Assembly: GCA_030374735.1 (NCBI GenBank)
Contig: JASCIV010000192.1
Location: 1 to 33,124, forward strand
DNA length: 33,124 bases
Reading direction: 5' to 3'
Origin: Gracilaria caudata
Lineage: Eukaryota > Rhodophyta > Florideophyceae > Gracilariales > Gracilariaceae
The stretch's first letter is position 1. The number at the start of each line of letters is the position of its first letter. The notes below the pieces were generated by a model that worked only from the letters and a program-made list of their open reading frames with translations, ran no database searches and was not told the origin of the DNA. Below are positions 1-9,471 of this stretch, one piece after another. The translations under genes and the position numbers were made by a program.

Positions 1-1023
1 GGAAACGACTCACGAGGATCACCCCTCTCCAGCGCGAGGATTCTCCAGCGTTTTGACACTTGTCTCACATACTGTAGATTCTCCCCCACCCCATACGTAC
101 CCATGGTAGAAGCCCCACAGATGAGCTGGTCTTTGTTACAGTACCCGTTCTGGCACGAGTGTCAGGAAGGTGGCGGACGTGGGTGCCTTCGGCACTACTG
201 TACCTGAGTCTGGTCGCCGGGCTTCGCGGGTGTGTTCCTGTGTTGCCTTCGAAAGCAATGGGTGATGGCGATGGCGATGGGTAGATGAAACCGGTGTAAA
301 GAGTAGCTCAAGTTGTGTAAGGCTCCTGGGTGCTCTCTTAATCACCTTGGCGAGTTGGTTCAATGTGATTGGAGTCGAGGAGCTCAGGCATAGGCTGGCT
401 GAGAGAAAACACGCACTCTCGTAGCTCGGTCGGTTGGTCGAACTAAAGCTAAAAAGTGTAACACTTCTTCCCACGGTACGCAAGCCATCGACCAGACTCT
501 TTTACGTCGCGAACTGACCTGAAGAGATCTTCTTTGACAAGAATTGCGTAAACCATGGGCATATCACCATTAGTGGCTGACACAACTCAAACACACATCC
601 GTTCCGCTCGCCGCCCTTGCAAAATCACACCACTCAACACCACAACTTGCCGCTCCCATCCCACTCTGACCTCGAGCAGAACTGAGATGCTCGCGCACTA
701 CACCTCATGGAGTGGAGCAACAGCACAAAAAAACCAATCGCGTAGCCGAAGGTGAACACTCCCTGACTTTACAGCGCACACGCCCCACTGTCATCTCCGC
801 TGTATGCCCGAAAAAGATGCCGATGACTCTTACGTGGAACGCGTCAGCCAAAAGTCCGATCTCAATGACAAACGCGCAGCATCCGACGCCAGCTAGCGCA
901 TCGCTCAATGCTGTTCACCCGCAGTCCCATCCTCCGCGAGTTTAGATGTTCACCGCATAAAACGCGCGCCCTCTGGCAATCATGTGATGTTCACCAAACC
1001 ACGTTCAACGCTCACCCTTCGAA
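1..1023. other. upstream region, no supported gene
   Basis: No convincing gene is visible. The reading frames here are short, low in complexity or lack an ATG (the minus-strand frame ending near 483 opens with TTG, and the plus-strand frame at 712 opens with GTG). A short run of GATGGC-type units lies near 263-282. The right part is probably the promoter and 5' leader of the bZIP gene; an upstream exon of that gene cannot be excluded. Confidence 0.5.
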
Positions 1024-1662
1024 ATGACGCTGACAACCGCAACCACTCATCCGGTCTCCACTGCCATCGCGCCAACCTCTGTACCGGCCGCAAACGCCGC
1101 TCTGTCTCAGTCTTCGTTACTCCCTTCCTCACCTGTGTCTCACCATGCGTTACCATCAACACTGGGCGCTCAGTCTACGGCGGTAAATGTCATGACCACA
1201 CCGCGACCGAAGCGCGGTCGCAGAAAGAAGCGCCCGGATCTCACCGATGAGGAACGAAAGGCACTCCGTGCCCTTCAAAACCGCGCCGCGACACGCCGTT
1301 CGCGCGAACGCAGTCGACTTCGTGCCGCCGAACTCAAGAATCAGCTGCAGCGGTCGTTGCAACATAATCAAGTTCTGCAGCGCGAGAGAGATACGCTATT
1401 GTACTGCATGAAGCAGGTTCGTGTGAAGAACAGTATGCCCGCGGTAACTCCGAAACGACCGAACCCGATGAGTCTTTCCGTCATTCTTAACGAACATGAT
1501 CAACCAATACCGGACCGTCACACATATCTAGCAACACCACCTTCAAAGATGTCGCTTAACATCGCTGCCACATATACATCACCGCTTTCTGTCACGTCCG
1601 CCGCCTATACGCCGGCCGTCAACGTCGCCTTTCGAAAGAGCTACCACTCGCAAACTCCTTGA
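1024..1662 (+). CDS. bZIP transcription factor
   Basis: Predicted 212-residue nuclear DNA-binding protein. A basic stretch at residues 61-70 (RPKRGRRKKR) precedes a bZIP basic region with the diagnostic N-x7-R spacing: Asn86 in LQNRAATRRSR, with Arg94. The usual second alanine of NxxAAxx(S/C)R is replaced by Thr. Nine residues later the zipper begins, with heptad positions L104, S111, L118 and L125 and an Asn at 115. The zipper is short, about four heptads. The N-terminus and the C-terminal 70 residues are rich in Ser, Thr and Pro and probably disordered. The ATG follows GAA and is the first in frame. The family call is firm from the motif; the subfamily, dimer partner and target genes cannot be told. 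Confidence 0.85.
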   Translation: MTLTTATTHPVSTAIAPTSVPAANAALSQSSLLPSSPVSHHALPSTLGAQSTAVNVMTTPRPKRGRRKKRPDLTDEERKALRALQNRAATRRSRERSRLRAAELKNQLQRSLQHNQVLQRERDTLLYCMKQVRVKNSMPAVTPKRPNPMSLSVILNEHDQPIPDRHTYLATPPSKMSLNIAATYTSPLSVTSAAYTPAVNVAFRKSYHSQTP

Positions 1663-2104
1663 ACGTATCTTACAACAACTGCGCAAGTGTCTACCTCTCT
1701 CCAGCCAATTACGTCATTAACTTCGTACAGAGTGCGCTCTTAACTTGCACAGCAATTTCCACCGGATGCTCTCGCCTCTTCGATCTATTCCTTCCGTAAC
1801 CATGGTTGGTCAACTCACTTCCACCTTCAGGCCCTAACAATAACTGCATTACTACAACAAACTTTCTAATTAACCATAAACAAGCCGCCATGAGCTTTCA
1901 TAACCGACTCAAATCCTCTTCTGTGCTCTTCTAGCTCTCGTCGGAATTCACTACCGTGTCCAGCATACCACCTCCAAAATATGTGCCATCTGTTGCACGG
2001 CGTTGCGGTAGACAACTTTCACCCATTTGTTGATCCTTTGCACCCAGGGCAATATCGTATGGAACTCTTAGCTTCACATCTCTTGAACGTGCACTATTTC
2101 ATAC
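1663..2104. other. intergenic space between convergent genes
   Basis: This is the 3' flank of the bZIP gene and of MED12, which converge here. There is no supported gene. A TACGTCA half-site is present near 1707 and several ATG-started short frames are present, but nothing that looks coding. Confidence 0.5.
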
Positions 2105-5100
2105 CTATACAGCCAAACTTGCAAATGTTGAGTACGTGCGTTTCAGGTGAACAGTGCCCACAGCGCTATCCTTGTCAATTATCGTGTCACTTTGTCTCCA
2201 CATGTTCTCAGGTGGGATTACGCTCTCTTGATTTGCCCCTCTGCCATATCCCTCCAACAAAACCCAGTTATCTATAACGCTCCCATCATTCTTCAATACC
2301 CTTACAGCGTTCTTGCCAGCTCTGCTATATGTTGAACTCGGGGGCATCAACCGAGCCATCAAATCCCTTTCTGGTGGATCTACCCATCGCATGGCCGGTA
2401 CTAATGCTGCTTCCAGCTGTCGCTTCAGTTCTTGGTTCGCAGGACTTTCCAAAATCTGGCCAACAGCCACACCCTTCTGCATATTATCATCACTTGTACT
2501 TACTTCTCTGATGCTCTTGAGACAAAGATCCAGCAAATTACACGCAGCAGTTATCCCGCTCTTTGTCATAAGTCCAACAGCAGCTCTCAATAGCTCTGCT
2601 ACTTGATACGCTCGCTGTCGCCACCAATCAGCGCGCTGAGGCAGGCGTGGAGCTCTTAGAATACACGACAGCCTTGATTCTAATGCGTCCGATATTATCT
2701 GCCCGTCTTTCAAAATACTGCTGGGGGCCCGTCCTTTCGCCATTGCTTCAGTCAAGAGACTTGTCGCACCATGAAGCTGTTCAAACAAGAAATCTTCGAC
2801 ATCACTCGCGTGTTCGGGCTTTAGATGCTCGATAGCCGCTTCCAAAAGGCTTCTACGTGCAGCATCTATCTGACACCATTGTAAACATATCGTTCGGTGA
2901 AAGTCACTGTTCTGCGATGCCTCCACAGTTAAACCTTTCAACACGTACGTCAGACTCACTTGCAACTCACGCGAAGCTTGATGACCAATGTACCCAGCGA
3001 CGGACTGACTTGAGACCTCCTGGGGGCAACATCGTAATGCAATCAACACTAAAGTCCGAGACAAATGTTTGCATTCTAGTTCGGTCGCCTGATTGCTGAC
3101 CTTGAGTCCGAAAACGTCTTCCTCTCCACTATCACGACGGTGCTGGGCAAGGAGTGCCAGTAGCATCTCAACTTCTCCGAATGGGGTAGTACCAATCGCT
3201 TTGAGAACCATCTCCTCATCGCCCCCGGTCTCCTTTCGACATAGACGTGAAACCATGTTGAACAGCGTAGCTGAAAGGCCCTTCTTATCCACCACAACAT
3301 TCTTCTTGTCAATTACAACGCGCCCGCAATAGAAATCCACCCTGTCTCGAAGGCGCTTCGCTAGTTCCACACTCGCATACGGTGCCAAGATCCTCCAGAC
3401 CCATTTTATGGAGAACAAGACTTCCAATGACTCCGCACTGTTAGTGTGCCCATAGTAACAGCCTAAAAAGAGGAGCGTCAGCAACTCTAGGAGGATTGCC
3501 GGTCTAATGCCTTGGAGACGCACATCGTTTTGACGAGAGCATATGAGATGCAAAGTAGTCGCTGAATGCCGAGAAAACAAGGATCCAGGAGGCGAAGCGT
3601 TTTCTGAACCCAAAAAAGAGTTTCGCAAAACCGGGATAACGACACTACCAAACAAGTCGTTTGCGGTAAACCCAGATCCAAACAGATCATCGATGGGGAA
3701 AGCTCCTTTGCTGCTTATAAAACGCGCTCGAAGCTGCGACAATTGGCGCCCATCCAAATCTGTTCTTGAAGCAAGTTGAGAAACGTCTTCATCTGCAGGC
3801 ACGCCCAGGTTCTCCCTGTCACTTAAGTTCAGTACCTCCGCGAGTGTAACGCTCCCCGCTTGCCTTGGATCCTCGCGCCCCCTCATACACGCCAGCGCAA
3901 AAGGAACACATGACAGCCCCTTCCCACCGTCTCCAAACTGCTTTAGATTCCTCGCAGCCATCCTTATCCAGTGCGAAGTCATCGGAATTATCCGAGACCC
4001 GCAGTATCTCGCAAAAGACGACAGAGTTCGCATCAGCTGAGTTTCCAGCTCTGAAGTCATCCAAGGACTACACCAAATGCTTTTCAACAAGGTGACGATG
4101 CTTTCAAGGTATCCGCATGCCGCAATATACCGCGTAAGATTTGCAACAAGTCTGGCAAACGCGATAGACAGACTCGTTCTTCTGGATGCCATGCTTTTTT
4201 CATCCCACACACTACTACTTCCGGCTAGTGTGCTCAGGGAGTCCATAACCCATTCCGCAGCAGTTCCTGCTTCTCCTAGAGACACCATAAACGAGGCCAT
4301 CGTTGAAAGCTTGTTCTGTATTTCAACTTTGTCCCCAGTTATTGAAGTCAAGTCTCGCTGACACAACGCGTCGATAGTTGAAAGAATTACATTTGTGTCG
4401 CCTTGATTCACAAGAGATTCAACTTGGGTCTCCACTGACGCCGCATCACCACTACATGCAATCGCAACGCTCTTTTCGCAAACGCCGTGAGCATAGCATT
4501 GCTTCGATGGTGAAATGTACCCGTACTTCCTTAGAATCGAACGACGGCAGTCGGAAACTGACTTATCCACTGGGTCCGGTAATAGCGACAGGCATTTGAC
4601 TAGGAATGATGCACCTCGATGATTGGTAGCTGCAAGTCTTGATACGTCACGCACAAAAGCTGGAAGCGAGAGTAAGTCATGCCGACAAAGATGAGCAATA
4701 AAACGAACGACTGAATCATCGTCATCCATGTTCTCCGTTTGAAGCCCTCCATTCAACTCCTTTACAATGGCCTCATTTTTCTCCGTATTATCGGGTATTC
4801 TATCGTTCGCGTATTGCTTCATGAAATGCCATATATCGCGCTGCAACGGATGAGAATGAGGGTTGTTATTCAGATTATTCAATGATGGTGGCGGTGCCGC
4901 ATTTCGCACTTGGTGAATTCCTTTTTTGTAGCGTTTCGGAGTTGTCCCGTTCTTCGTTGTTCTTGAAACCATAGAGTTGCCGCTCGTTAGCCCCCCTGCT
5001 AATTGATGCAACACAGCTGTTGCGACACAGACGGCTTCCGCGCGGTCCGCCACCATTGGCGATAGAGCCCATTCACATACCTTCCTCACGGCCATTGGTG

Positions 5101-6535
5101 TACCACCACGCTCTTGATACGCTTGTCGTAGAATCGCTGTTACGCGTGCAACATCCCCATGAGTAGACAGTGTTTCAAAATGACGCATAGCTATATTCGG
5201 AGAACCCATTCTTTCCTCCTTTGTGCGATAATCAGGCTTCGGCTCTCTTTCTTTCCTTCTGTCTTTGGAACCCTGAATGGTATCAGCAGCCTTGCGCACT
5301 AATTGTTCAAAGGCGTGCATGTTAAACTCGTTTGTTTTGACCTGGACGCGAACTTGCATTGCGTTCAAACCGGCTTGCAACAGATGCATTACCTCAAGGT
5401 GACATGCATTCGGTGTGAACTTCACTGGCGTAGCCACATTTCCACTCGAGGAAACAGCATTTGAAGACCGCTTCGTAATCTTACGTTGCGCGTTCTTTCC
5501 CTTAGCGCCTTCGCGGGTAACCGCTGAGGATGCACGAGATGCATTTATGATGTGGCTAGAACCCCGCAGAAGCGCTTCCAACAGAATCCTAGCGCCTTCC
5601 GGTGTTGATAAAAACTCTGGTAAGAACCGTCGAGCGGCCATAATCGTGATCTTCGTACCAGGGGCACTGAAAGATTGTGAAGAGACTAGTTCTACTCGCA
5701 ACGCTTGCGCAATGGCGGAAATCCATTTCCACACATCAAGAAGTCCTTCGTCAGCCTGCCATCTTGCGAGGTCAAGGACATACTTCCAGAAGGCCACTCG
5801 CTCCATGCTACCCAACATAGGTGTCTTACGGGCACGGATTGCGTCAATCTCGGTTTTAAGAAGACCGCATAGCTGTTTGGTCCAAAATCTCTTTGGCTTC
5901 TCTGGAGGTCGGTCCGGTCGGATTTGTTTGACGCACTCGTTGAGCACGGCAATGCGGATATACCAGGCAGCGCGCTGAGTAGGGATACAACGAGTGGCCA
6001 TCATCTCAATGACTTTGCCCGCCGCACGCATAATGGCCGGTCCTAAGGGGACGGAATGAGACATATCGGACAAAGGATTGTGAGATCCTTTAGAAAGTCG
6101 ATTAAACCAGTCGTCAAGCAGGTTCTGAGAAAGCGGGTGTTTCTGAAGCGGGAACGCGCGTGTATTTGCGCGCGAAGAGGTTGTTTTAGTTGGTTTTGCG
6201 GCTTCGACGCGCTGCAGTTTGGTGGGACGCGCACGACGGAGCGCAGTAAGGCCATTCTTCAGTTTTGTTAGATCGGCTTGTGTAAGAGAGGGAGTTAGGT
6301 TTTGAGGCGTTGAAGACGAGAGTGGTGGAGGTCTTTCAGTTGGAAGACGAGAATGAAACTCGTAAGGTTGGCGACGCTCAGAATACCCATAGATGACGGC
6401 TGCTCGGTCAAGGCGCAGTTCGGCTGGATACTGGAAGTAAGGGTTATCAGGGTGACGGGTTGGTTCTACGGGATAGACGTCAGCGTGCACTCCGGGAGAA
6501 ACCTCGGGAACCCAGGGCGGAATTGGCTCGTCCAT
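2105..6535 (-). CDS. MED12: Mediator complex subunit 12 (kinase module)
   Basis: Predicted 1476-residue nuclear protein. MED12 belongs to the CDK8 kinase module of Mediator, where it activates CDK8-cyclin C and controls access of core Mediator to RNA polymerase II. The N-terminal Med12 domain is recognisable around residue 188 (RAAWYIRIAVLNECVKQI), preceded by LLDDWFNRLS and VPLGPAIMRAAGKVIEMM. The second family signature, VCEWALSP, lies near residue 485 and corresponds to the LCEWA block of MED12 proteins. The remainder is long, helical and poorly conserved, as usual for the family. I place the start at the ATG at 6535, because it sits in a perfect CCGCCACCATGG context; an in-frame ATG at 6817 adds 94 Pro/His-rich residues but has a poor context. 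No intron is needed. Confidence 0.85.
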   Translation of the reverse strand: MDEPIPPWVPEVSPGVHADVYPVEPTRHPDNPYFQYPAELRLDRAAVIYGYSERRQPYEFHSRLPTERPPPLSSSTPQNLTPSLTQADLTKLKNGLTALRRARPTKLQRVEAAKPTKTTSSRANTRAFPLQKHPLSQNLLDDWFNRLSKGSHNPLSDMSHSVPLGPAIMRAAGKVIEMMATRCIPTQRAAWYIRIAVLNECVKQIRPDRPPEKPKRFWTKQLCGLLKTEIDAIRARKTPMLGSMERVAFWKYVLDLARWQADEGLLDVWKWISAIAQALRVELVSSQSFSAPGTKITIMAARRFLPEFLSTPEGARILLEALLRGSSHIINASRASSAVTREGAKGKNAQRKITKRSSNAVSSSGNVATPVKFTPNACHLEVMHLLQAGLNAMQVRVQVKTNEFNMHAFEQLVRKAADTIQGSKDRRKEREPKPDYRTKEERMGSPNIAMRHFETLSTHGDVARVTAILRQAYQERGGTPMAVRKVCEWALSPMVADRAEAVCVATAVLHQLAGGLTSGNSMVSRTTKNGTTPKRYKKGIHQVRNAAPPPSLNNLNNNPHSHPLQRDIWHFMKQYANDRIPDNTEKNEAIVKELNGGLQTENMDDDDSVVRFIAHLCRHDLLSLPAFVRDVSRLAATNHRGASFLVKCLSLLPDPVDKSVSDCRRSILRKYGYISPSKQCYAHGVCEKSVAIACSGDAASVETQVESLVNQGDTNVILSTIDALCQRDLTSITGDKVEIQNKLSTMASFMVSLGEAGTAAEWVMDSLSTLAGSSSVWDEKSMASRRTSLSIAFARLVANLTRYIAACGYLESIVTLLKSIWCSPWMTSELETQLMRTLSSFARYCGSRIIPMTSHWIRMAARNLKQFGDGGKGLSCVPFALACMRGREDPRQAGSVTLAEVLNLSDRENLGVPADEDVSQLASRTDLDGRQLSQLRARFISSKGAFPIDDLFGSGFTANDLFGSVVIPVLRNSFLGSENASPPGSLFSRHSATTLHLICSRQNDVRLQGIRPAILLELLTLLFLGCYYGHTNSAESLEVLFSIKWVWRILAPYASVELAKRLRDRVDFYCGRVVIDKKNVVVDKKGLSATLFNMVSRLCRKETGGDEEMVLKAIGTTPFGEVEMLLALLAQHRRDSGEEDVFGLKVSNQATELECKHLSRTLVLIALRCCPQEVSSQSVAGYIGHQASRELQVSLTYVLKGLTVEASQNSDFHRTICLQWCQIDAARRSLLEAAIEHLKPEHASDVEDFLFEQLHGATSLLTEAMAKGRAPSSILKDGQIISDALESRLSCILRAPRLPQRADWWRQRAYQVAELLRAAVGLMTKSGITAACNLLDLCLKSIREVSTSDDNMQKGVAVGQILESPANQELKRQLEAALVPAMRWVDPPERDLMARLMPPSSTYSRAGKNAVRVLKNDGSVIDNWVLLEGYGRGANQESVIPPENMWRQSDTIIDKDSAVGTVHLKRTYSTFASLAV

Positions 6536-6885
6536 GGTGGCGGTGGACGGGTTGGTTGCAGAAGCTGGAGGTGGCAAGGGGGGGCGCTGAAGGGTCTGTG
6601 GATGCAGAGGCAAGCGCCAGATAGGTGGAGATGGCGTCGTTGACGGTTTGGTATCGAGAGCATGCGTGTGCAAATGGATGATTGTGCTTTTTCTGATGAG
6701 TGGCGCGACTTGCTGAATTTGCTCTTTATTCTTTTTGGGGCGCCAGTGCAATGAAGCGGCAGTGCTCGAGAGCGCGTGATGCGGTGAAGTGGTGTTGACA
6801 TCGATCGGCAGCTTCATGTGCTTCGGGTCGACCGCGACCGAGCTGACCCTTTCCGTAATCGTCGCCGCACAAAGTAACTCTAGAA
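6536..6885. promoter_or_regulatory. shared divergent promoter region
   Basis: This is the 350-base space between the MED12 start (leftward) and the small gene at 6886 (rightward). It probably holds the promoters of both. The MED12 frame stays open through most of it, giving an extra 94 residues if the upstream ATG at 6817 were used. I see no clear TATA box. Confidence 0.4.
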
Positions 6886-7212
6886 ATGGACTACACGCCG
6901 ACCGCCCTCTTTCGGCAAACGCGCGCCTTCAGCATTGTAAGATCGCCCGATTGGCAAGGCCCGGAAGCGCGTGCCGGTCCGAGGCTTGGCGCCACGCCGG
7001 ACGGCGATGTACGCGAAACGGAAATGCTGCCCTTGCAAGAAACGGCTCCGCCGCGCAATGATGAAAAGCCGTTGCAGGAGACCAGCATGTGGAAGCGCAT
7101 AGAAGGCTTGCTTGGGGCGCAAAGGGGAGAGAAGGTTGTGCAGTTGATAAAGGAGCACGTCCGGCAGCATATTCGCTCCTTTTCTCTTGCTGATATCGAA
7201 CGGATGGCGTGA
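6886..7212 (+). CDS. small protein of unknown function
   Basis: Predicted 108-residue protein that I do not recognise. The ATG has a good context (AGAAATGG). The first two thirds are rich in Pro, Arg and Glu. The last 40 residues (from MWKRIEGLLGAQRGEKVVQL on) look like an amphipathic helical segment followed by a short basic tail. There is no signal peptide or membrane span. It is transcribed away from MED12 and converges on the flavohemoglobin gene, whose stop codon lies only about 90 bases further on. Overlapping frames are open on the opposite strand, so the choice of strand rests on the ATG context and composition. It may be real or spurious. Confidence 0.4.
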   Translation: MDYTPTALFRQTRAFSIVRSPDWQGPEARAGPRLGATPDGDVRETEMLPLQETAPPRNDEKPLQETSMWKRIEGLLGAQRGEKVVQLIKEHVRQHIRSFSLADIERMA

Positions 7213-7303
7213 CCCCTCTGAAGGGGCTGTCACTGACGCGCATTACTGCAGACCACGAGGGTTCTGAATGCGCGTTCGAGGATGTTTACCTAATGGAATA
7301 GGC

Positions 7304-8163
7304 CTAAATTCTAGGTGAACCGCAGGGAACGGATACCCATATCCTACTGCCTTCGACACAAGCTTTCAAAGCCTTCGTCGCTCTTTCTTCATTCTCTGCA
7401 ACAATGATCTTCAGACAATCACTATGACTCTTCCACACATGCATTGTACACATGCCGTATTCTCCATCCTCATATTTAAGGCGGATACCCACGAACTGAC
7501 CTTCCTCATGCGGAGGAATTTCATATTCCTGCGGAACGACACTCACAATGGTTCTTTTGTCATGCTCTTCGATTCGTTGCACAATCATCTCTACCAAACC
7601 TCTATATCCAGCCTTTGCTTCCAGTTCCTGACGCAGCTTGTTCTCCACGTCGATGAACACGTTTGCTAAATTCTGGATTGCCTCTTTCCAAGCATCGAGA
7701 AAATGTTGGGTGGCCAAGTGCTGCAATTCTAACTTCATGGCGATGAGAAGACACTCACCAACGGCGGCATATTGTTCAGTACGGACATTCCGACATATGT
7801 GACGGTGCGCAATACGTCGTACTGCTGGTACGAGCGCTTCGATGTTATCAATATTCTTGGCATACGCAAGAATAGCATTGGCCAGTCTGGAGATCTGGGC
7901 CGGGATGCCTGCTTCTTTGGTTTTTCCTCCCCTCTGTCGGTCACTAGTGATCCGTTGCGTTGGACATGTACCCTTGTATGTCAGTTTCGAATTCTTCTTT
8001 CTCCTCTGAATGAAGGGTGGACCTACCTGTTGAACTGCTGACGAACTTCGGGGTATCGCTCGAAGAGAGTATCGTAGAACGTTCCGATGATCTTGATCCC
8101 CCTCTGTCTCAAGAGCGGTAAAGAATCTCTGACAACTTGAAGAGTATCTTCTGATATATTCAT
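7304..8163 (-). CDS. flavohemoglobin-like protein lacking the NAD-binding domain (two exons)
   Basis: Exons 8163..8027 and 7943..7304 join to a predicted 258-residue protein. The intron (7944..8026, 83 nt) runs from GTAGGT to ACTAG. Residues 1-150 match the globin domain of flavohemoglobins (nitric oxide dioxygenases): B10 tyrosine in GTFYDTLFERYPEV (Tyr30), a likely E7 glutamine at 62, and the proximal haem histidine in IAHRHICRNVRTEQY (His94). Residues 150-258 resemble the start of the FAD-binding domain (HEEGQFVGIRLKYEDGE). However, the flavin-binding RxYS motif is not evident (EYGMCTM stands in its place), and the frame ends just where the FAD domain ends, at WVSVPCGS. Full-length relatives have about 400 residues, so the NAD-binding reductase domain is missing and only about 90 bases separate the stop from the next gene. 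It may bind haem but should need another reductase, or be a decaying gene. Confidence 0.8.
7944..8026 (-). other. spliceosomal intron of the flavohemoglobin-like gene, 83 nt
   Basis: The donor is CAACAG|GTAGGT and the acceptor CACTAG|T, with a possible branch site AACTGACA. Removing it joins the N-terminal globin helices to the rest of the globin domain in frame, across phase 2. The intron contains one copy of the word TACAAGGGTA (7969-7978, on the minus strand). Confidence 0.8.
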
Positions 8164-8253
8164 GGCGACCACGCGAAAGCTCACAGCCACTCTCGGTTCT
8201 TGGAGACGGAGTTTGAACTCATTACTTGCTCACCCGCCGCGCACACTTCACCC

Positions 8254-8260
8254 ATTTATA
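8254..8260 (-). promoter_or_regulatory. probable TATA box of the flavohemoglobin-like gene
   Basis: On the minus strand the sequence reads TTATAAATGG, about 91-97 bases upstream of the ATG at 8163. Spacing is similar to that of the TATA element in front of the GST gene. Confidence 0.5.
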
Positions 8261-8637
8261 ACCCCGAAGCACCGATAGAATCCATACACAAATAGCAGAA
8301 GCTCACGCACTGAGATTGTCATATTGCGAAAGCGCGAGTTTGCCACCGGCCCACGAGGAGCTTTTCGTTGTTGATTGGTGTTCATGTTGTTTTTAGTGCG
8401 AGCTTGCCAATAGCACCACACTTGCGCCCAGGTGAGCACACATTCCACTTTGCAAGCGGTACATAGTCCACACGCCATCATGCAATGATTGCTGTGGTTG
8501 TGGTGGCAGTGCCTGCCATGGATTCAGTTTTCTCCTTGAAAAAGGGCAAAGCTTCCCCAACCCTTCACGTCTCGATCCCAAGTTGCGACACGTGGGACTC
8601 CTAAAAATACTTAGTATATTTGCTACCATCTTCCCGG

Positions 8638-8656
8638 GGATCCAGTTTCTGGATCC
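8638..8656. repeat. perfect inverted repeat GGATCCAG-TTT-CTGGATCC
   Basis: Eight-base arms are separated by three bases, in non-coding sequence. No function is evident. Confidence 0.8.
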
Positions 8657-8730
8657 AAACCCTGATCTAAGGTCCAAAAGGAGCTCCAAACCCCAAACTC
8701 CGGACCGACACCCTATTCACCTACGGCCCT

Positions 8731-8746
8731 CAACAGGGCCCTGTTG
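8731..8746. repeat. 16-base perfect palindrome
   Basis: CAACAGGGCCCTGTTG is its own reverse complement. It lies in the non-coding region between two divergent genes and could be a site for a dimeric DNA-binding protein. Confidence 0.8.
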
Positions 8747-9206
8747 GCGATGGGGCTCGCTCGTGCAATGCAAGTGGCCAGCACGCCGATCTGTGCGCTT
8801 CTCTGATCACCTCCGAGTTCCTCTGGAGGCGAAGCGCGTGTCCGAGGCCATGCTATTATACAAGGGTATACGAGGTACCTGTACCTTTGTTTAGTCACCA
8901 AAATATGGAGCCGCTTGGAAAAAGCGGAAGAACTCGAACTAGGCGTTGTACCTTGCTGCTTGCAAGGGATCCGCTCTGTGCAGTTGCGATCATGGCGGAG
9001 CTAGATACTACAAGGGTAGACCAGAGCGTTTCTCCGCCAGCTGGCAGAGTATTTTACGGATACGAATAGATAAGAGGGTTCGGCCAGAGGGCTAACGCTT
9101 GGGTTTGACGTGTCTAGAATCATAGGTAACTTACGTATATTATGCTGATTGTGCCGCCGTTCGACCTTTTGCCGGTGGCGCATTTGTGGTGCTCAACACA
9201 CGGTAA

Positions 9207-9214
9207 TATATAAA
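9207..9214 (+). promoter_or_regulatory. probable TATA box of the membrane-protein gene
   Basis: TATATAAA lies 120 bases before an upstream ATG at 9327 and 265 bases before the ATG at 9472. The first spacing is closer to that seen for other TATA-containing genes in this window, which favours transcription of the possible first exon at 9327-9370. Confidence 0.4.
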
Positions 9215-9337
9215 GACCTATTCTGACGGGCCCATGATGGTCCGCATTCCAATTTGTCATGCTTACCAGCCCTGGCATTACCAATCTTATAAGATCCTGT
9301 AAGGTAGACAACACATCAACTTTAACATGTCTATTGT

Positions 9338-9357
9338 GACGGAGTCCTGTCTCCGTC
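9338..9357. repeat. hairpin GACGGAG-TCCTGT-CTCCGTC
   Basis: A seven-base perfect stem with a six-base loop. It falls inside the possible first exon or 5' leader of the membrane-protein gene, so it might form in the mRNA. Confidence 0.7.
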
Positions 9358-9471
9358 CTTTTCTACAAGGGTACCGTCGCGTCCTAATCCCTGCCCCTGC
9401 TGGTATGTGACAATCCTTGATGCTTACTTCTGCTGTCCAGTACCTTTGGTACATTCTCGCTGCTTTGGAAA

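Larger units (their letters stand above)
8859..9373 (+). repeat. three copies of the 10-base word TACAAGGGTA
   Basis: Exact copies are at 8859-8868, 9009-9018 and 9364-9373. Two more occur in reverse at 7969-7978 (inside the flavohemoglobin intron) and 30052-30061. The flanks differ between copies, so this is a short shared word and not a long repeat. Confidence 0.8.
8164..9471. other. 1.3 kb intergenic region with promoters and short palindromes
   Basis: No supported gene, apart from a possible first exon of the membrane-protein gene at 9327-9370 (ATG, then GG|GTACCG). It holds the likely TATA boxes of two divergent genes (8254-8260 minus, 9207-9214 plus), perfect inverted repeats at 8638-8656 and 8731-8746, a hairpin at 9338-9357, and three copies of TACAAGGGTA. 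The frame at 8583 has no ATG at its start and is not coding-like. Confidence 0.5.

Noticed and set aside
136..483. Minus-strand 115-codon open frame
   Set aside because: It starts with TTG, is low in complexity (His/Arg and Ser/Thr runs from a GATGGC-type repeat) and resembles no protein.
5415..5978. 187-codon plus-strand frame
   Set aside because: It lies wholly antisense to the well-supported MED12 gene and has no recognisable motif.
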